This document shows positions 31,828 to 39,633 of a stretch of DNA of 41,584 bases, piece after piece. Where the stretch lies: contig JASCPF010000024.1 of the NCBI GenBank assembly GCA_029959325.1, positions 1 through 41,584 on the forward strand, given 5' to 3'. The stretch comes from Microbacteriaceae bacterium PS02068 (lineage in GTDB: Bacteria; Actinomycetota; Actinomycetes; Actinomycetales; Microbacteriaceae). The position numbers and the translations under genes are program-made. A model generated the notes under the pieces. That model worked only from the letters and a program-made list of their open reading frames with translations. It made no database searches and was not told the origin of the DNA. Positions within the stretch are counted from its first letter, which is position 1; every line of letters begins with the position of its first letter.

Positions 31828-33291
31828 ATGTGCGGAATCGTCGGCGTCGCGTCGCAGGGCAACGTCAATCAGGACATCTACGACTCGCTGCTGCTGCTGC
31901 AGCATCGCGGGCAGGACTCGACCGGCATCGCGACGGCCGAGCCGAACGGCGTCTTCCACCTGTTCAAGGCCAAGGGCCAGGTGCGCGAGGCGTTCCGCAC
32001 GCGTGACATGCGGGCCCTGCTCGGCAACATCGGCCTCGGGCACGTCCGCTACGCCACGAAGGGCACCGCCTCGAGCGAGGAAGAGGCGCAGCCGTTCTAC
32101 GTGAACGCGCCCTACGGCATCGTCCTGGTGCACAACGGCAACCTGACCAACACGCGCGAGCTCACCGAAGAGCTCTTCCGCACCGATCGCCGCCACCTCA
32201 ACACGAGCTCCGACACCGAGCTGCTCGTCAACGTGCTCGCGAACGAGCTGCAGACCGTCATCTCGGGCCCCGAACTCGACCCGGCGCAGATCTTCCAGGC
32301 CGTCGCACGCGTGCACGAGCGGGTCGAGGGCTCGTACGCGACGATCGCCCTGATCGCCGGGTACGGCCTGCTCGCGTTCCGCGACCCCTTCGGCATCCGC
32401 CCCCTCATCCTCGGCACCCGTCGGCACGAGGACGGGCACTACGAGTGGATCGTCGCGTCGGAGTCGCTCGTGCTCGAGAACGCCGGCTTCGAGGTCGTGC
32501 GCGACGTCGAGCCCGGCGAGGCCGTGTTCATCGACCTCGACGGCGTGCTGCACACGAAGCAGTGCGCGAAGAACCCGAAGCTCGTGCCCTGCTCGTTCGA
32601 GTACGTCTACCTCGCTCGTCCCGACAGCGAGATGAACGGCATCTCGGTCTACGAGGCGCGCCTGCGGATGGGCGATCGCCTCGCCGACACGATCGCGAAG
32701 TACACCCCGAAAGACAAGATCGACGTCGTCATGCCGATCCCCGACTCGTCGCGCCCGGCGGCGATGCAGGTGGCGCGCAAGCTCGGCATCGAATACCGCG
32801 AGGGCTTCTACAAGAACCGCTACGTCGGCCGCACCTTCATCATGCCCGGCCAGGCCGTGCGCAAGAAGAGCGTGCGCCAGAAGCTCAACGCGATGTCGAG
32901 CGAGTTCAAGGGCAAGAACGTGCTGCTGATCGACGACTCGATCGTGCGCGGCACGACCTCGAAGGAGATCATCCAGATGGCGCGGGATGCCGGGGCACTC
33001 TCGGTCACGTTCGCGTCGGCCGCGCCGCCGGTGCGCTACCCGCACGTCTACGGCATCAACATGCCCTCGCGCCACGAGCTCGTCGCGCACGGCCGCACCA
33101 TCCCCGAGATCGCCCAGGAGCTCGGCGCCGACTACATGGTCTACCAGGAGATCGACGACCTGAAGGCGGCGATCCTCGAGGGTGCGCCCGACGTCGAAGA
33201 CCTCGACATGAGCTGCTTCGACGGCCGATACATCACGGGCACCGTCTCGGACGAATACCTCGCCTGGGTCGAGGGCACCCAGGAGTCGTAG
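31828..33291 (+). CDS. purF: Amidophosphoribosyltransferase
   Basis: First committed step of purine synthesis (PRPP plus glutamine to phosphoribosylamine), 487 aa. The N-terminal glutaminase begins MCGIVGVASQG, so C2 becomes the N-terminal nucleophile directly with no propeptide, unlike Bacillus-type PurF. HVRYATKGTASSEEEAQPF and VLVHNGNLTN complete the glutaminase site. The transferase domain has the PRPP loop NVLLIDDSIVRGTTSKEI (residues about 366-384) and MPIPDSSRPAA. No run of cysteines typical of an Fe-S cluster form is obvious near the C-terminus. The start has no clear ribosome-binding site; translation may depend on coupling with purM. Confidence 0.96.
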   Translation: MCGIVGVASQGNVNQDIYDSLLLLQHRGQDSTGIATAEPNGVFHLFKAKGQVREAFRTRDMRALLGNIGLGHVRYATKGTASSEEEAQPFYVNAPYGIVLVHNGNLTNTRELTEELFRTDRRHLNTSSDTELLVNVLANELQTVISGPELDPAQIFQAVARVHERVEGSYATIALIAGYGLLAFRDPFGIRPLILGTRRHEDGHYEWIVASESLVLENAGFEVVRDVEPGEAVFIDLDGVLHTKQCAKNPKLVPCSFEYVYLARPDSEMNGISVYEARLRMGDRLADTIAKYTPKDKIDVVMPIPDSSRPAAMQVARKLGIEYREGFYKNRYVGRTFIMPGQAVRKKSVRQKLNAMSSEFKGKNVLLIDDSIVRGTTSKEIIQMARDAGALSVTFASAAPPVRYPHVYGINMPSRHELVAHGRTIPEIAQELGADYMVYQEIDDLKAAILEGAPDVEDLDMSCFDGRYITGTVSDEYLAWVEGTQES

Positions 33292-33379
33292 GGCCCGAGC
33301 ACTCGACGCATCAGCCGGAATCGGGGCTGCCCTGTGACGCATCACGGACAGACGAGCCGTCGATACGACGTCGCAGCGC

Positions 33380-33385
33380 TACCAT
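33380..33385 (+). promoter_or_regulatory. Candidate leaderless -10 box of the GPH symporter gene
   Basis: TACCAT, seven bases before ATG 33393; no Shine-Dalgarno present. Confidence 0.45.
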
Positions 33386-33392
33386 TCCGGCC

Positions 33393-34730
33393 ATGACGAC
33401 GCTCTCCCGCACCACCCGGCTGGGTTACGCGCTGGGCGGGCTGTCGTCGGGCACCTACGGCACGGTGCCGGGTCTCATCCTCATGCCGTTCCTCACCGAC
33501 CTGCTGGGAGTCCCGGCGGCGATCGCCGGGCTGATCGTGTTCGTCCCGAAGGCGTGGGACTTCTTCCTCAACCCGGTCGCCGGGCGCATCAGCGACCTGT
33601 CGCCACGAGCGGACCGCCGCCGTCCGTTCGTGCTGCGCGCCGGCATCCTGCTCGCCCTCGCGTTCCTCGCGATGTTCTTCGGGCCCACTGCGCCGCCGGT
33701 GGCGGCGGCTCTGTGGGTGCTCGTGTTCTTCCTCGCGTCGGCGACCGCCTATGCCTTCTTCCAGGTGCCCTACCTGGCCCTGTCGGCGGAGATGACCGAC
33801 GACTACACCGAACGCACGCGCCTCGTGAGCTGGCGGGTGATCGTCTTCACGCTCGCGATCCTCGTCTCGGGTGGCAGTGCGCCCCTGCTCGTCGAGGTGC
33901 TCGGCGGTGTCGACGGCTACCGGCTGATGGCGGGGGTCATGGCCGTGCTCGTCGTCATCGGAACGCTCGCCGTGTTCTGGGGCACGCGCCGTGCGCCGCG
34001 GTTGCGGCACGAAGCGGCGGCCGAAGGATTGCGCACTCAGCTGAAGGCCGTGCTGTCGGATCGCGATGCCCGAATGCTCGTGTCGAGCTTCGTGCTGCAG
34101 GCCGTCGCGATGGGGATGGTGCTCGGCGGCGTCGTGTACGTCGCCCGCCACGTGCTCGGCGAGCCGGGTCTTGCGACCGCGGCATTCGTCTGCTTCGTCG
34201 CTCCCGCGATCGTGCTCACCCCGCTCTGGTCGGCGCTCGGGCAGAGGTTCGGCAAGAAGGCGGGGTTCGCGGCGGCGACGGTCGTGCAGGTCGCGGGCTT
34301 CGTGATGCTCTTCCTCGCCTACCAAGGAGGTGCGACCCTCATGCTCGTGGGGTCGGGCATCGTCGGGGTGGGATACGCCGGCGGGCAGCTCTTCCCGCTC
34401 GCGATGCTTCCCGACATCGCCGCCGCCGACGCCGAACGCACCGGCGTCAACCGCGTCGGGATGATCGCCGGCATCTGGTCGGGGTTCGAGCTGCTCGGCT
34501 ATGCGCTCGGGCCCGCCGTGTTCGGCATCGTGCTGTGGCTCGGCGGCTACGTCGAGTCGACCGGGGCGGACGTGACGCAGGGGGATGCCGCGAAGTGGGC
34601 CATCGTGCTGGGTGTGTCGGTCGTCCCGGCTGTGCTCAGCGCGCTGAGCCTCTTTCCGCTGTCGCGCTATCGACTCGACGCGCGGCTGCGCGCCGCCGCG
34701 GGACTCACCACTCCGGCTGCACCCGCCTGA
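33393..34730 (+). CDS. MFS_2 sugar:cation symporter, GPH family
   Basis: 445 aa, about 12 membrane helices. The N-terminus RLGYALGGLSSGTYGTVPGLILMPFLTDLLGVPAAIAGLIVFVPKAWDFFLNPVAGRISDLSPRADRRRPFVL is the glycoside-pentoside-hexuronide family signature, with the Asp of KAWDFFLNPVAG at the cation site. FQVPYLALSAEMTDDYTERTRLVSWRV matches the cytoplasmic loop 4 region. Substrate is unknown; no sugar-metabolism gene is adjacent. The start at ATG 33393 fits the family and a TACCAT box seven bases upstream. Its last 26 bases overlap the 3' end of the convergent Lrp/AsnC gene. Confidence 0.9.
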   Translation: MTTLSRTTRLGYALGGLSSGTYGTVPGLILMPFLTDLLGVPAAIAGLIVFVPKAWDFFLNPVAGRISDLSPRADRRRPFVLRAGILLALAFLAMFFGPTAPPVAAALWVLVFFLASATAYAFFQVPYLALSAEMTDDYTERTRLVSWRVIVFTLAILVSGGSAPLLVEVLGGVDGYRLMAGVMAVLVVIGTLAVFWGTRRAPRLRHEAAAEGLRTQLKAVLSDRDARMLVSSFVLQAVAMGMVLGGVVYVARHVLGEPGLATAAFVCFVAPAIVLTPLWSALGQRFGKKAGFAAATVVQVAGFVMLFLAYQGGATLMLVGSGIVGVGYAGGQLFPLAMLPDIAAADAERTGVNRVGMIAGIWSGFELLGYALGPAVFGIVLWLGGYVESTGADVTQGDAAKWAIVLGVSVVPAVLSALSLFPLSRYRLDARLRAAAGLTTPAAPA

Positions 34731-35706
34731 TCGCCCGCCCCTGGGCATCCAGCACGTGCCCGTTGCGCTTGTACGGCCGGAGGATCGTCCACCGGTCGGC
34801 GATCTCGACCGCCGCGGCGTCCTGCCATGCCGCTTCGACGCGCGGGAGCATCGCCAGCGAGTGCAGTCGCACGCACACATACAGCGGGGCAGGGGCGACG
34901 AGGATGCCGACGCGGTGGGCCTGGGGCAGTCGCGCGGCGCGGTCGGCGGCATGCTCGACGTCTCGCGCGCGTGCCCACAGCACCGCACCTCGGCCGAGCC
35001 CCGCGGAGGGCAGGGCCACGTCGCACCCGAATCGGAGCATCCCGGCAGCCGTCGCGCGCTCGAGCAGGCGCCGTGCGGTCGGCTCCGAGACGCCCAGCCG
35101 GCGCGAGAGCGGCAGGGTGGCGAGACGCGGATCGTCTTCGAGGGCGGCCGCCGCCTCGGCGACGGCGCGCTCGGTGGGAGCGCGGAGCGCACGCCGGGGA
35201 GTGCCGTGTGGCGCGAGCGTGCGCTGCTCGTCCCGCCCGAGGGAGGCGAGGCGCCACGTGGAGTCCTCCTGGACGATCGATCCCGCGACGTGCATCCGCC
35301 GAATGTGCGCGCCGTCGGCACCGAGCTGCCGCACGCGCGCGCCGAGCTCGTCGAGGCCGCGCGAGGTGGCGACCGTCGCCATCAGCCCGGCAGATGTCTC
35401 GTCGAGCCCGAGCACCCAGGGCAGATCGATCAGCGCGTCGCGGGTCGCGGGGGCCGTATCGAGCAGCACCAGGGCGACATCCGTCGACGCCGCCCAGCGC
35501 TGCGGCGTCGGCCACAGCGTCAGCCACGCGAGCGAGCGCGCTTGCAGACGCTGCCAGTGGCGGCTGACGGTGGCGGCATCGGCGCCGACGGCCGCGGCGA
35601 TGCGGGTCCAGGGCGCCCGCGCGTCCAGTTGCAGCGCGTGCACGATGCGGAGATCCAGCTCGTCGAGCAGGTCGAGCGAGTCGAGGCTGTCATGACTGTC
35701 GCCCAT
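34705..35706 (-). CDS. Double-domain Lrp/AsnC family regulator
   Basis: 333 aa, about twice the normal Lrp length. The first helix-turn-helix (LDELDLRIVHALQLDARAPWTRIAAAVGADAATVSRHWQRLQARSLAWL, residues about 14-62) and RAM-like domain are followed by a second HTH (LEDDPRLATLPLSRRLGVSEPTARRLLERATAAGMLRFGCDV, residues about 187-228) and second RAM-like domain (about 235-320). It ends YKRNGHVLDAQGRAIRRVQPEW. The fused arrangement may let a monomer act as a pseudo-dimer. ATG 35706 is favoured by TAGAAT seven bases upstream. It is divergent from the M28-like gene and most likely controls it; an inverted repeat lies between them. Confidence 0.9.
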   Translation of the reverse strand: MGDSHDSLDSLDLLDELDLRIVHALQLDARAPWTRIAAAVGADAATVSRHWQRLQARSLAWLTLWPTPQRWAASTDVALVLLDTAPATRDALIDLPWVLGLDETSAGLMATVATSRGLDELGARVRQLGADGAHIRRMHVAGSIVQEDSTWRLASLGRDEQRTLAPHGTPRRALRAPTERAVAEAAAALEDDPRLATLPLSRRLGVSEPTARRLLERATAAGMLRFGCDVALPSAGLGRGAVLWARARDVEHAADRAARLPQAHRVGILVAPAPLYVCVRLHSLAMLPRVEAAWQDAAAVEIADRWTILRPYKRNGHVLDAQGRAIRRVQPEW

Positions 35707-35713
35707 GTGACGA

Positions 35714-35719
35714 ATTCTA
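35714..35719 (-). promoter_or_regulatory. Leaderless -10 box of the Lrp/AsnC gene
   Basis: TAGAAT on the minus strand (35719-35714), seven bases from ATG 35706. Confidence 0.5.
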
Positions 35720-35733
35720 AGCATGCTCGCGAA

Positions 35734-35792
35734 CCAGAAGACGAAAAGCAACGCGCGACGATGCACGCACGATGCCTTGTCTAGTCTTCTGG
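35734..35792. promoter_or_regulatory. Split 9-bp inverted repeat, candidate Lrp/AsnC operator
   Basis: CCAGAAGAC (35734-35742) and its exact complement GTCTTCTGG (35784-35792) have centres 50 bp apart. The second copy overlaps the -10 box of the M28-like gene. Spaced half-sites near whole helical turns suit DNA wrapping by an Lrp-family octamer. Confidence 0.5.
35782..35787 (+). promoter_or_regulatory. Leaderless -10 box of the M28-like gene
   Basis: TAGTCT, seven bases before ATG 35795, overlapping the right arm of the inverted repeat. Confidence 0.5.
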
Positions 35793-35794
35793 GC

Positions 35795-37213
35795 ATGTCG
35801 ATGACGGAAGCGGCGATCATGTCCACGATCGAGGACCTCGTGGCGCTTGCGCCCCGAGCCACCGGGACCGAGGGCGGCGCCGCCGCGGCCGACTACGTCG
35901 TCGGGCGTTTCCGCGGCGCGGGGCTCGAGACCGAGACGATAGAGGTGCCTTCGTTCCGGTGGGAATCTCGCGAGGTCGCGCTGACGGTCGGCGGGCGCAC
36001 GTTCACGGTGGCGCCGATCCTGCACTCCGGCATCCCCGCGCACGACTGGACAGGCCGGCGCACGCACGACGTCACCGCTCGCATCATCGACGTCGGCGCG
36101 AAGGGGCTGCGTGGGCGGGATGTGCGGGGTGCGATCGTGCTGTTCGATCTGACCTTCGACATGACGCTCGCGCACAGCATGCCTCTCACGCGCTATCTGC
36201 ACGACCCGGGGCGCCGGATGCTGCGGGGCGAGGTGCTGCGCAGCCGCAATCCGTACGTGACGTCGCTCGGGCGGGTCATGCGCGCGGCGATCGCGGGTGG
36301 TGCGGTCGCCGTCATCGGCGTGCTGCGGGACTACCCCGATTCGGTGGCGTACCACAACGAGTACTACCGCCGCACGCTCTTCGCGCTGCCGGGGGTGTGG
36401 ATGACCCGGGCCGAGGGGGCGCGCCTGCGCGCGGGGCTGGCCGCCGAGGCCTCGGGGCGCCTGATCCTGGATATCGACCGCAGGGTGGTGATGTCGCGCA
36501 CCGTTCTCGGGGTGCTGCGCGGCCGCACGCGAGACGCCGTCATGATCCAGTCGCACCACGATTCTGTCGGCGCGGGTGCTGTCGAGGATGCCTCGGGAAC
36601 CGCCGAGGTGATCGCCCTCGCCGAGCACTGCGGTGCGCAGGCCGCAGGCCACGTCCGCGAGAAGACCCTGCTCTTCGTGTCGTTCGATTCGCACTTCACG
36701 GGGTACCACGCGCATCGTGCGTTCGCGCAGGCGCACGTCCTCTCGCGCGACGCGCCGTGGCGGATCGTGCTCAACACGACGATCGAGCACGTCGGCCTGC
36801 GCGCAGTGGAAGGGTCGGACGGGTGCTTTGCGGCGACGGGGCAGACCGAGCCGCGCGGCCTGTTCGTCAATGTGAACCCGCTGTTCGCGCTGCGCATCAT
36901 CCGCGGCATCCGTCGGCACCGTCTGCCCGCGATGGCGCTGCTGGATGCCACCGCGCTGGAGTTCTTCGCGGGAGGCATCCCTACCGACGCCTCGTTCACG
37001 TTCGTGTCGGGGGTGCCGACGGTGAGCCTCATCTCGGGACCGCTGTACCTGTATGACGACGCTGACACCACGGAGTGGATCGATCGCGCGCAGCTCGAAC
37101 CGGTCGCGCGGTTCTTCCTCGAGATCGTGGATGACGCCGACCGGCGCCGCGGGGGGCTGCTCGGCTTCGTGCCGCGGCCGCTGCGGATGCTGCTGCCGCG
37201 AGGTCGCTGGTGA
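35795..37213 (+). CDS. M28-like (aminopeptidase fold) protein with altered active site
   Basis: 472 aa, no signal peptide or membrane helix. The fold matches peptidase family M28 with an inserted PA-like domain (residues about 60-220). The first metal segment is normal: SHHDSVGAGAVEDASG gives H254 and D265. The catalytic Glu-Glu block, normally EEL.G..GS, reads DSHFTGYHAHRAF, so both Glu are replaced by H300 and F301. The next ligand segment reads NTTIEHVGLRA (E331, H332) in place of N.DM.G, and the last His is absent in YLYDDADTTEWID. It may be an inactive relative, or an enzyme with a rearranged site using H300, H305, E331 or H332. Start chosen by TAGTCT seven bases upstream. A lipase-like gene follows 16 bases later. 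Confidence 0.82.
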   Translation: MSMTEAAIMSTIEDLVALAPRATGTEGGAAAADYVVGRFRGAGLETETIEVPSFRWESREVALTVGGRTFTVAPILHSGIPAHDWTGRRTHDVTARIIDVGAKGLRGRDVRGAIVLFDLTFDMTLAHSMPLTRYLHDPGRRMLRGEVLRSRNPYVTSLGRVMRAAIAGGAVAVIGVLRDYPDSVAYHNEYYRRTLFALPGVWMTRAEGARLRAGLAAEASGRLILDIDRRVVMSRTVLGVLRGRTRDAVMIQSHHDSVGAGAVEDASGTAEVIALAEHCGAQAAGHVREKTLLFVSFDSHFTGYHAHRAFAQAHVLSRDAPWRIVLNTTIEHVGLRAVEGSDGCFAATGQTEPRGLFVNVNPLFALRIIRGIRRHRLPAMALLDATALEFFAGGIPTDASFTFVSGVPTVSLISGPLYLYDDADTTEWIDRAQLEPVARFFLEIVDDADRRRGGLLGFVPRPLRMLLPRGRW

Positions 37214-37229
37214 GCGGGGGTCGCGCGTG

Positions 37230-38315
37230 ATGCGACACGGCAGCACGCGCGTCGTCGCCTTTCCCGCCGTCGGGGTCGACGGTCGCCCCCAGACGCAGAC
37301 GGGACTGCTGCACGTGCCGCACGCCCCCGCCCGCGAGGGAGGGCGGCCGGTCGTCGTCTACGGGCACATGACGACGGGCGGCGGGCCGCGATCGGCGCCG
37401 AGCGGCGGTGCGCCCGGGCATCCGGAGTGGCGGCGGATGTCGCAGGGCGACGCCCTCTGCGACGGGCTGCTCGAGCGGGGCGTCGCCGTGCTGCGGCCCG
37501 ACTACGAAGGCATCGGCGGCCCCGGCATCCACCCCTATCTGATCGGGTCATCGCTGGCCGCCTCGATGAACGCCATGATGCGGGCGCGAGGCGATTTCGG
37601 CGCAGACCTTGGCTCAGACTGGGTGCTCGCCGGACACTCCGAGGGTGCGGTCGCGGCGCTGTGGGCCGCTGCCGCGGCCGAGCCCGACCCGCAGGCGCGG
37701 CTTCGCGCCGTGGCGGCCTTCGCGCCCGTGACGCGGCTCGACCTCACGATCCGCTGGGCGCTGCGGATGCCGATCGCGGTTCCGGCGCTCGGGGTCACCT
37801 CCGCACTCATCGGGCTGATGCTGCGGGGGGCGGCCACGGTCGATGAGCGCGTCGCGGCGCTCGTCGCAGAAGACGGTCTGAGCGCTGTGGCGCGAGACCG
37901 GTGGCACGACCTCGACGAGCTCTGTCTCACCGAGCTGTCTCAGTCCGCGTCGTGGGGCGGCGTCGCACCTGCGGCGATCGGCGGCCCACGCGGCGCCGAG
38001 CTGTTCGCGGCACTGTTCGAGGTGTTCCGTCGGAACGATGTCGCGCGGCTGCCCGCCCCCCGCGTGCCGGTGCGGGTCGACGCCGCCCTGTTCGACGAGG
38101 TCGCGCCCGCCGTCCTCACTCGGCGGCTCGTGCGGCGCGGCACTCGGCGGCCCGTGCGGCGCGGGTGGGGCCGGCCGCGCGATGTCGAGTCGCACTGGTG
38201 GCCGACGCACCACTCGGGAATCATGCAGCCCCGGTTCGCGCCGTCGGACGCGGCCGACTGGATCGCGGCACGGCTGGATCTGGCCGCGGGCCGATCGTCC
38301 GAGAGGACCGCCTAG
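37230..38315 (+). CDS. Alpha/beta hydrolase, secretory-lipase (LIP) type
   Basis: 361 aa. The nucleophile elbow is GHSEG with S137, preceded by VAVLRPDYEGIGGPGIHPYLIGSSLAASMNAMMRAR, a block typical of the LIP/Candida lipase A family. A candidate catalytic His is in WPTHHSGI (about residue 327). No signal peptide is visible, so it is probably cytoplasmic despite the family name. A 24-bp tandem duplication at 38117-38164 encodes TRRLVRRG/TRRPVRRG in the region before the His, and makes a strongly basic loop. The gene lies 16 bases after the M28-like gene and is probably in its operon; a GTG three bases earlier is an alternative start. Esterase or lipase activity is likely, substrate unknown. 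Confidence 0.84.
   Translation: MRHGSTRVVAFPAVGVDGRPQTQTGLLHVPHAPAREGGRPVVVYGHMTTGGGPRSAPSGGAPGHPEWRRMSQGDALCDGLLERGVAVLRPDYEGIGGPGIHPYLIGSSLAASMNAMMRARGDFGADLGSDWVLAGHSEGAVAALWAAAAAEPDPQARLRAVAAFAPVTRLDLTIRWALRMPIAVPALGVTSALIGLMLRGAATVDERVAALVAEDGLSAVARDRWHDLDELCLTELSQSASWGGVAPAAIGGPRGAELFAALFEVFRRNDVARLPAPRVPVRVDAALFDEVAPAVLTRRLVRRGTRRPVRRGWGRPRDVESHWWPTHHSGIMQPRFAPSDAADWIAARLDLAAGRSSERTA
38117..38164 (+). repeat. 24-bp tandem duplication in the lipase-like gene
   Basis: Two adjacent 24-base units beginning CACTCGGCGG (38117-38140 and 38141-38164) differ at one base. They encode an in-frame duplicated eight-residue Arg-rich segment. Confidence 0.85.
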
Positions 38316-38318
38316 GCT
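38313..38318 (+). promoter_or_regulatory. Leaderless -10 box of the CynX-type transporter gene
   Basis: TAGGCT, six bases before GTG 38325. The box overlaps the stop codon of the upstream lipase-like gene. Confidence 0.6.
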
Positions 38319-38324
38319 TGACCG

Positions 38325-39617
38325 GTGACCGCCACCCCCGCTCGTCCTCTCTGGCGGGGGCGCGCACTTGCGCTCGTCGGCGTCGTGCTCGTGGCGTTCT
38401 CGCTGCGATCGGCGGTGGCATCGCTCTCGCCGATCATCACCGAGGTGAACGCCGACATCGGGGTGCCCACGTGGGTCGTGGGCCTCATCGGCGCGGCGCC
38501 GCCGGTGTGCTTCGCGGTGTTCGGCATCGTGACACCGGCCCTCGAGCGGCGCTTCGGGCTCGAGCGGCTCGCCGTGGCATCCATGGTCGTCGCCACCGTG
38601 GCGATGCTCGGTCGCGCGTTCGCGACCGGCCCCGGAATGCTGCTGATCGCGACCGCGGTGCTCTTCGCCGCGGTCGGCGTCGGCAACGTCGTGCTGCCGC
38701 CGCTCATCAAGAAGTACTTCCCCGATCGCACCGGCACCATGACGGCGCTGTACTCGGCGCTGCTCGCCGCCGCCGCGTTCGTGCCCCCGCTCGTGGCCGT
38801 GCCGGTGGCGGATGCCGCGGGCTGGCGTTTCTCGCTCGGCATGTGGGCCGTGTTCGCGCTGGCCGCGATCGTGCCGTGGGTGATGCAGCTCGTGGTGAAC
38901 GAGCGCGCGGCGGCCCCTCGACAGGCTCGGGGACCGGAGGGAGAGGTTCGGGGACCGGAGGGAGAGGTTCGGGGACCGGAGCTGGAGGTTGAGGAACCGT
39001 CACCGCGCGTGCTCGGGCGACTGCTGCGGATTCCGCTCGCGTGGGCGCTCGCCGCGACCTTCGCGGTGTCGTCGGCCAGCGTGTACGCGTGTTTCGCGTG
39101 GCTGCCCGTCGTGCTCGTCGACATGGCGGGCGTCGACCATGCGGCGGCGGGTGCACTGCTGTCACTGTTCGGCGCGGTGGGCATGCCGTGGTCGATCCTC
39201 GTGCCGATCGCGATCACCCGGTGGAACCGCGTCGGCATCCTCTACGCCATCGCACTCGTGGCGGGGCTCTCGGGCGTCGCAGGCCTGGTCTTCGCACCGA
39301 CCGCCGCCACTGTGCTGTGGGTCGTGCTGCTCGGTGTGCCGCAGGGGCTGTTCCCCGCCGTGCTGGTGCTGATCCAGCGTCGCACGCGCACGCCCGAGGG
39401 CGCGGTCGCGCTGTCGAGTTTCAGTCAGAGCGTGGGCTACGCCGTCGCGGCGATCTTCCCGCTCGCGTTCGCGGTGCTGCACGAGGCGACGGGCGGCTGG
39501 CAGGCCGCGATCGTGTCGCTCGGCATCCTGTTCCTGCTGACGGTCCCCGCGGGCATCGTCGTGACGCGCACGCGCACCCTCGAAGAGGAGTGGGAGAAGC
39601 GGCACGGCGCGTGGTGA
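38325..39617 (+). CDS. MFS transporter, CynX/NimT family
   Basis: 430 aa, 12 predicted helices. The N-terminal LVGVVLVAFSLRSAVASLSPIITEVNADIGVPTWVVGLIGAAPPVCFAVFG is typical of the CynX (cyanate) and NimT (2-nitroimidazole) group, as is the motif GNVVLPPLIKKYFPDRTGTMTALYSALLAAAAFVPP. The central cytoplasmic loop between helices 6 and 7 carries an unusual stretch APRQARGPEGEVRGPEGEVRGPELEVEEP. It derives from a dispersed repeat copy plus three 21-bp tandem units, and adds charge without disturbing the helices. GTG 38325 is supported by TAGGCT six bases upstream and no Shine-Dalgarno. Substrate cannot be read from the sequence. Confidence 0.9.
   Translation: MTATPARPLWRGRALALVGVVLVAFSLRSAVASLSPIITEVNADIGVPTWVVGLIGAAPPVCFAVFGIVTPALERRFGLERLAVASMVVATVAMLGRAFATGPGMLLIATAVLFAAVGVGNVVLPPLIKKYFPDRTGTMTALYSALLAAAAFVPPLVAVPVADAAGWRFSLGMWAVFALAAIVPWVMQLVVNERAAAPRQARGPEGEVRGPEGEVRGPELEVEEPSPRVLGRLLRIPLAWALAATFAVSSASVYACFAWLPVVLVDMAGVDHAAAGALLSLFGAVGMPWSILVPIAITRWNRVGILYAIALVAGLSGVAGLVFAPTAATVLWVVLLGVPQGLFPAVLVLIQRRTRTPEGAVALSSFSQSVGYAVAAIFPLAFAVLHEATGGWQAAIVSLGILFLLTVPAGIVVTRTRTLEEEWEKRHGAW
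38914..38990 (+). repeat. Dispersed repeat copy plus three 21-bp tandem units in the CynX-type gene
   Basis: A copy of the dispersed element (CCCCTCGACAGGCTCGGGGA followed by CC, 38914-38935) runs into three 21-base units (38928-38948, 38949-38969, 38970-38990), each starting CGGGGACCGGAG. The units encode RGPEGEV, RGPEGEV and RGPELEV. The tandem seems to have grown from the end of the dispersed element. Its reading frame differs from the purC and exporter copies. Confidence 0.85.
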
Positions 39618-39633
39618 CACGCGCGCGAAGACG

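Noticed and set aside
31819..33345. A 508-codon minus-strand open frame opposite purF
   Set aside because: Antisense to a fully conserved purF; no promoter, start site or family match.
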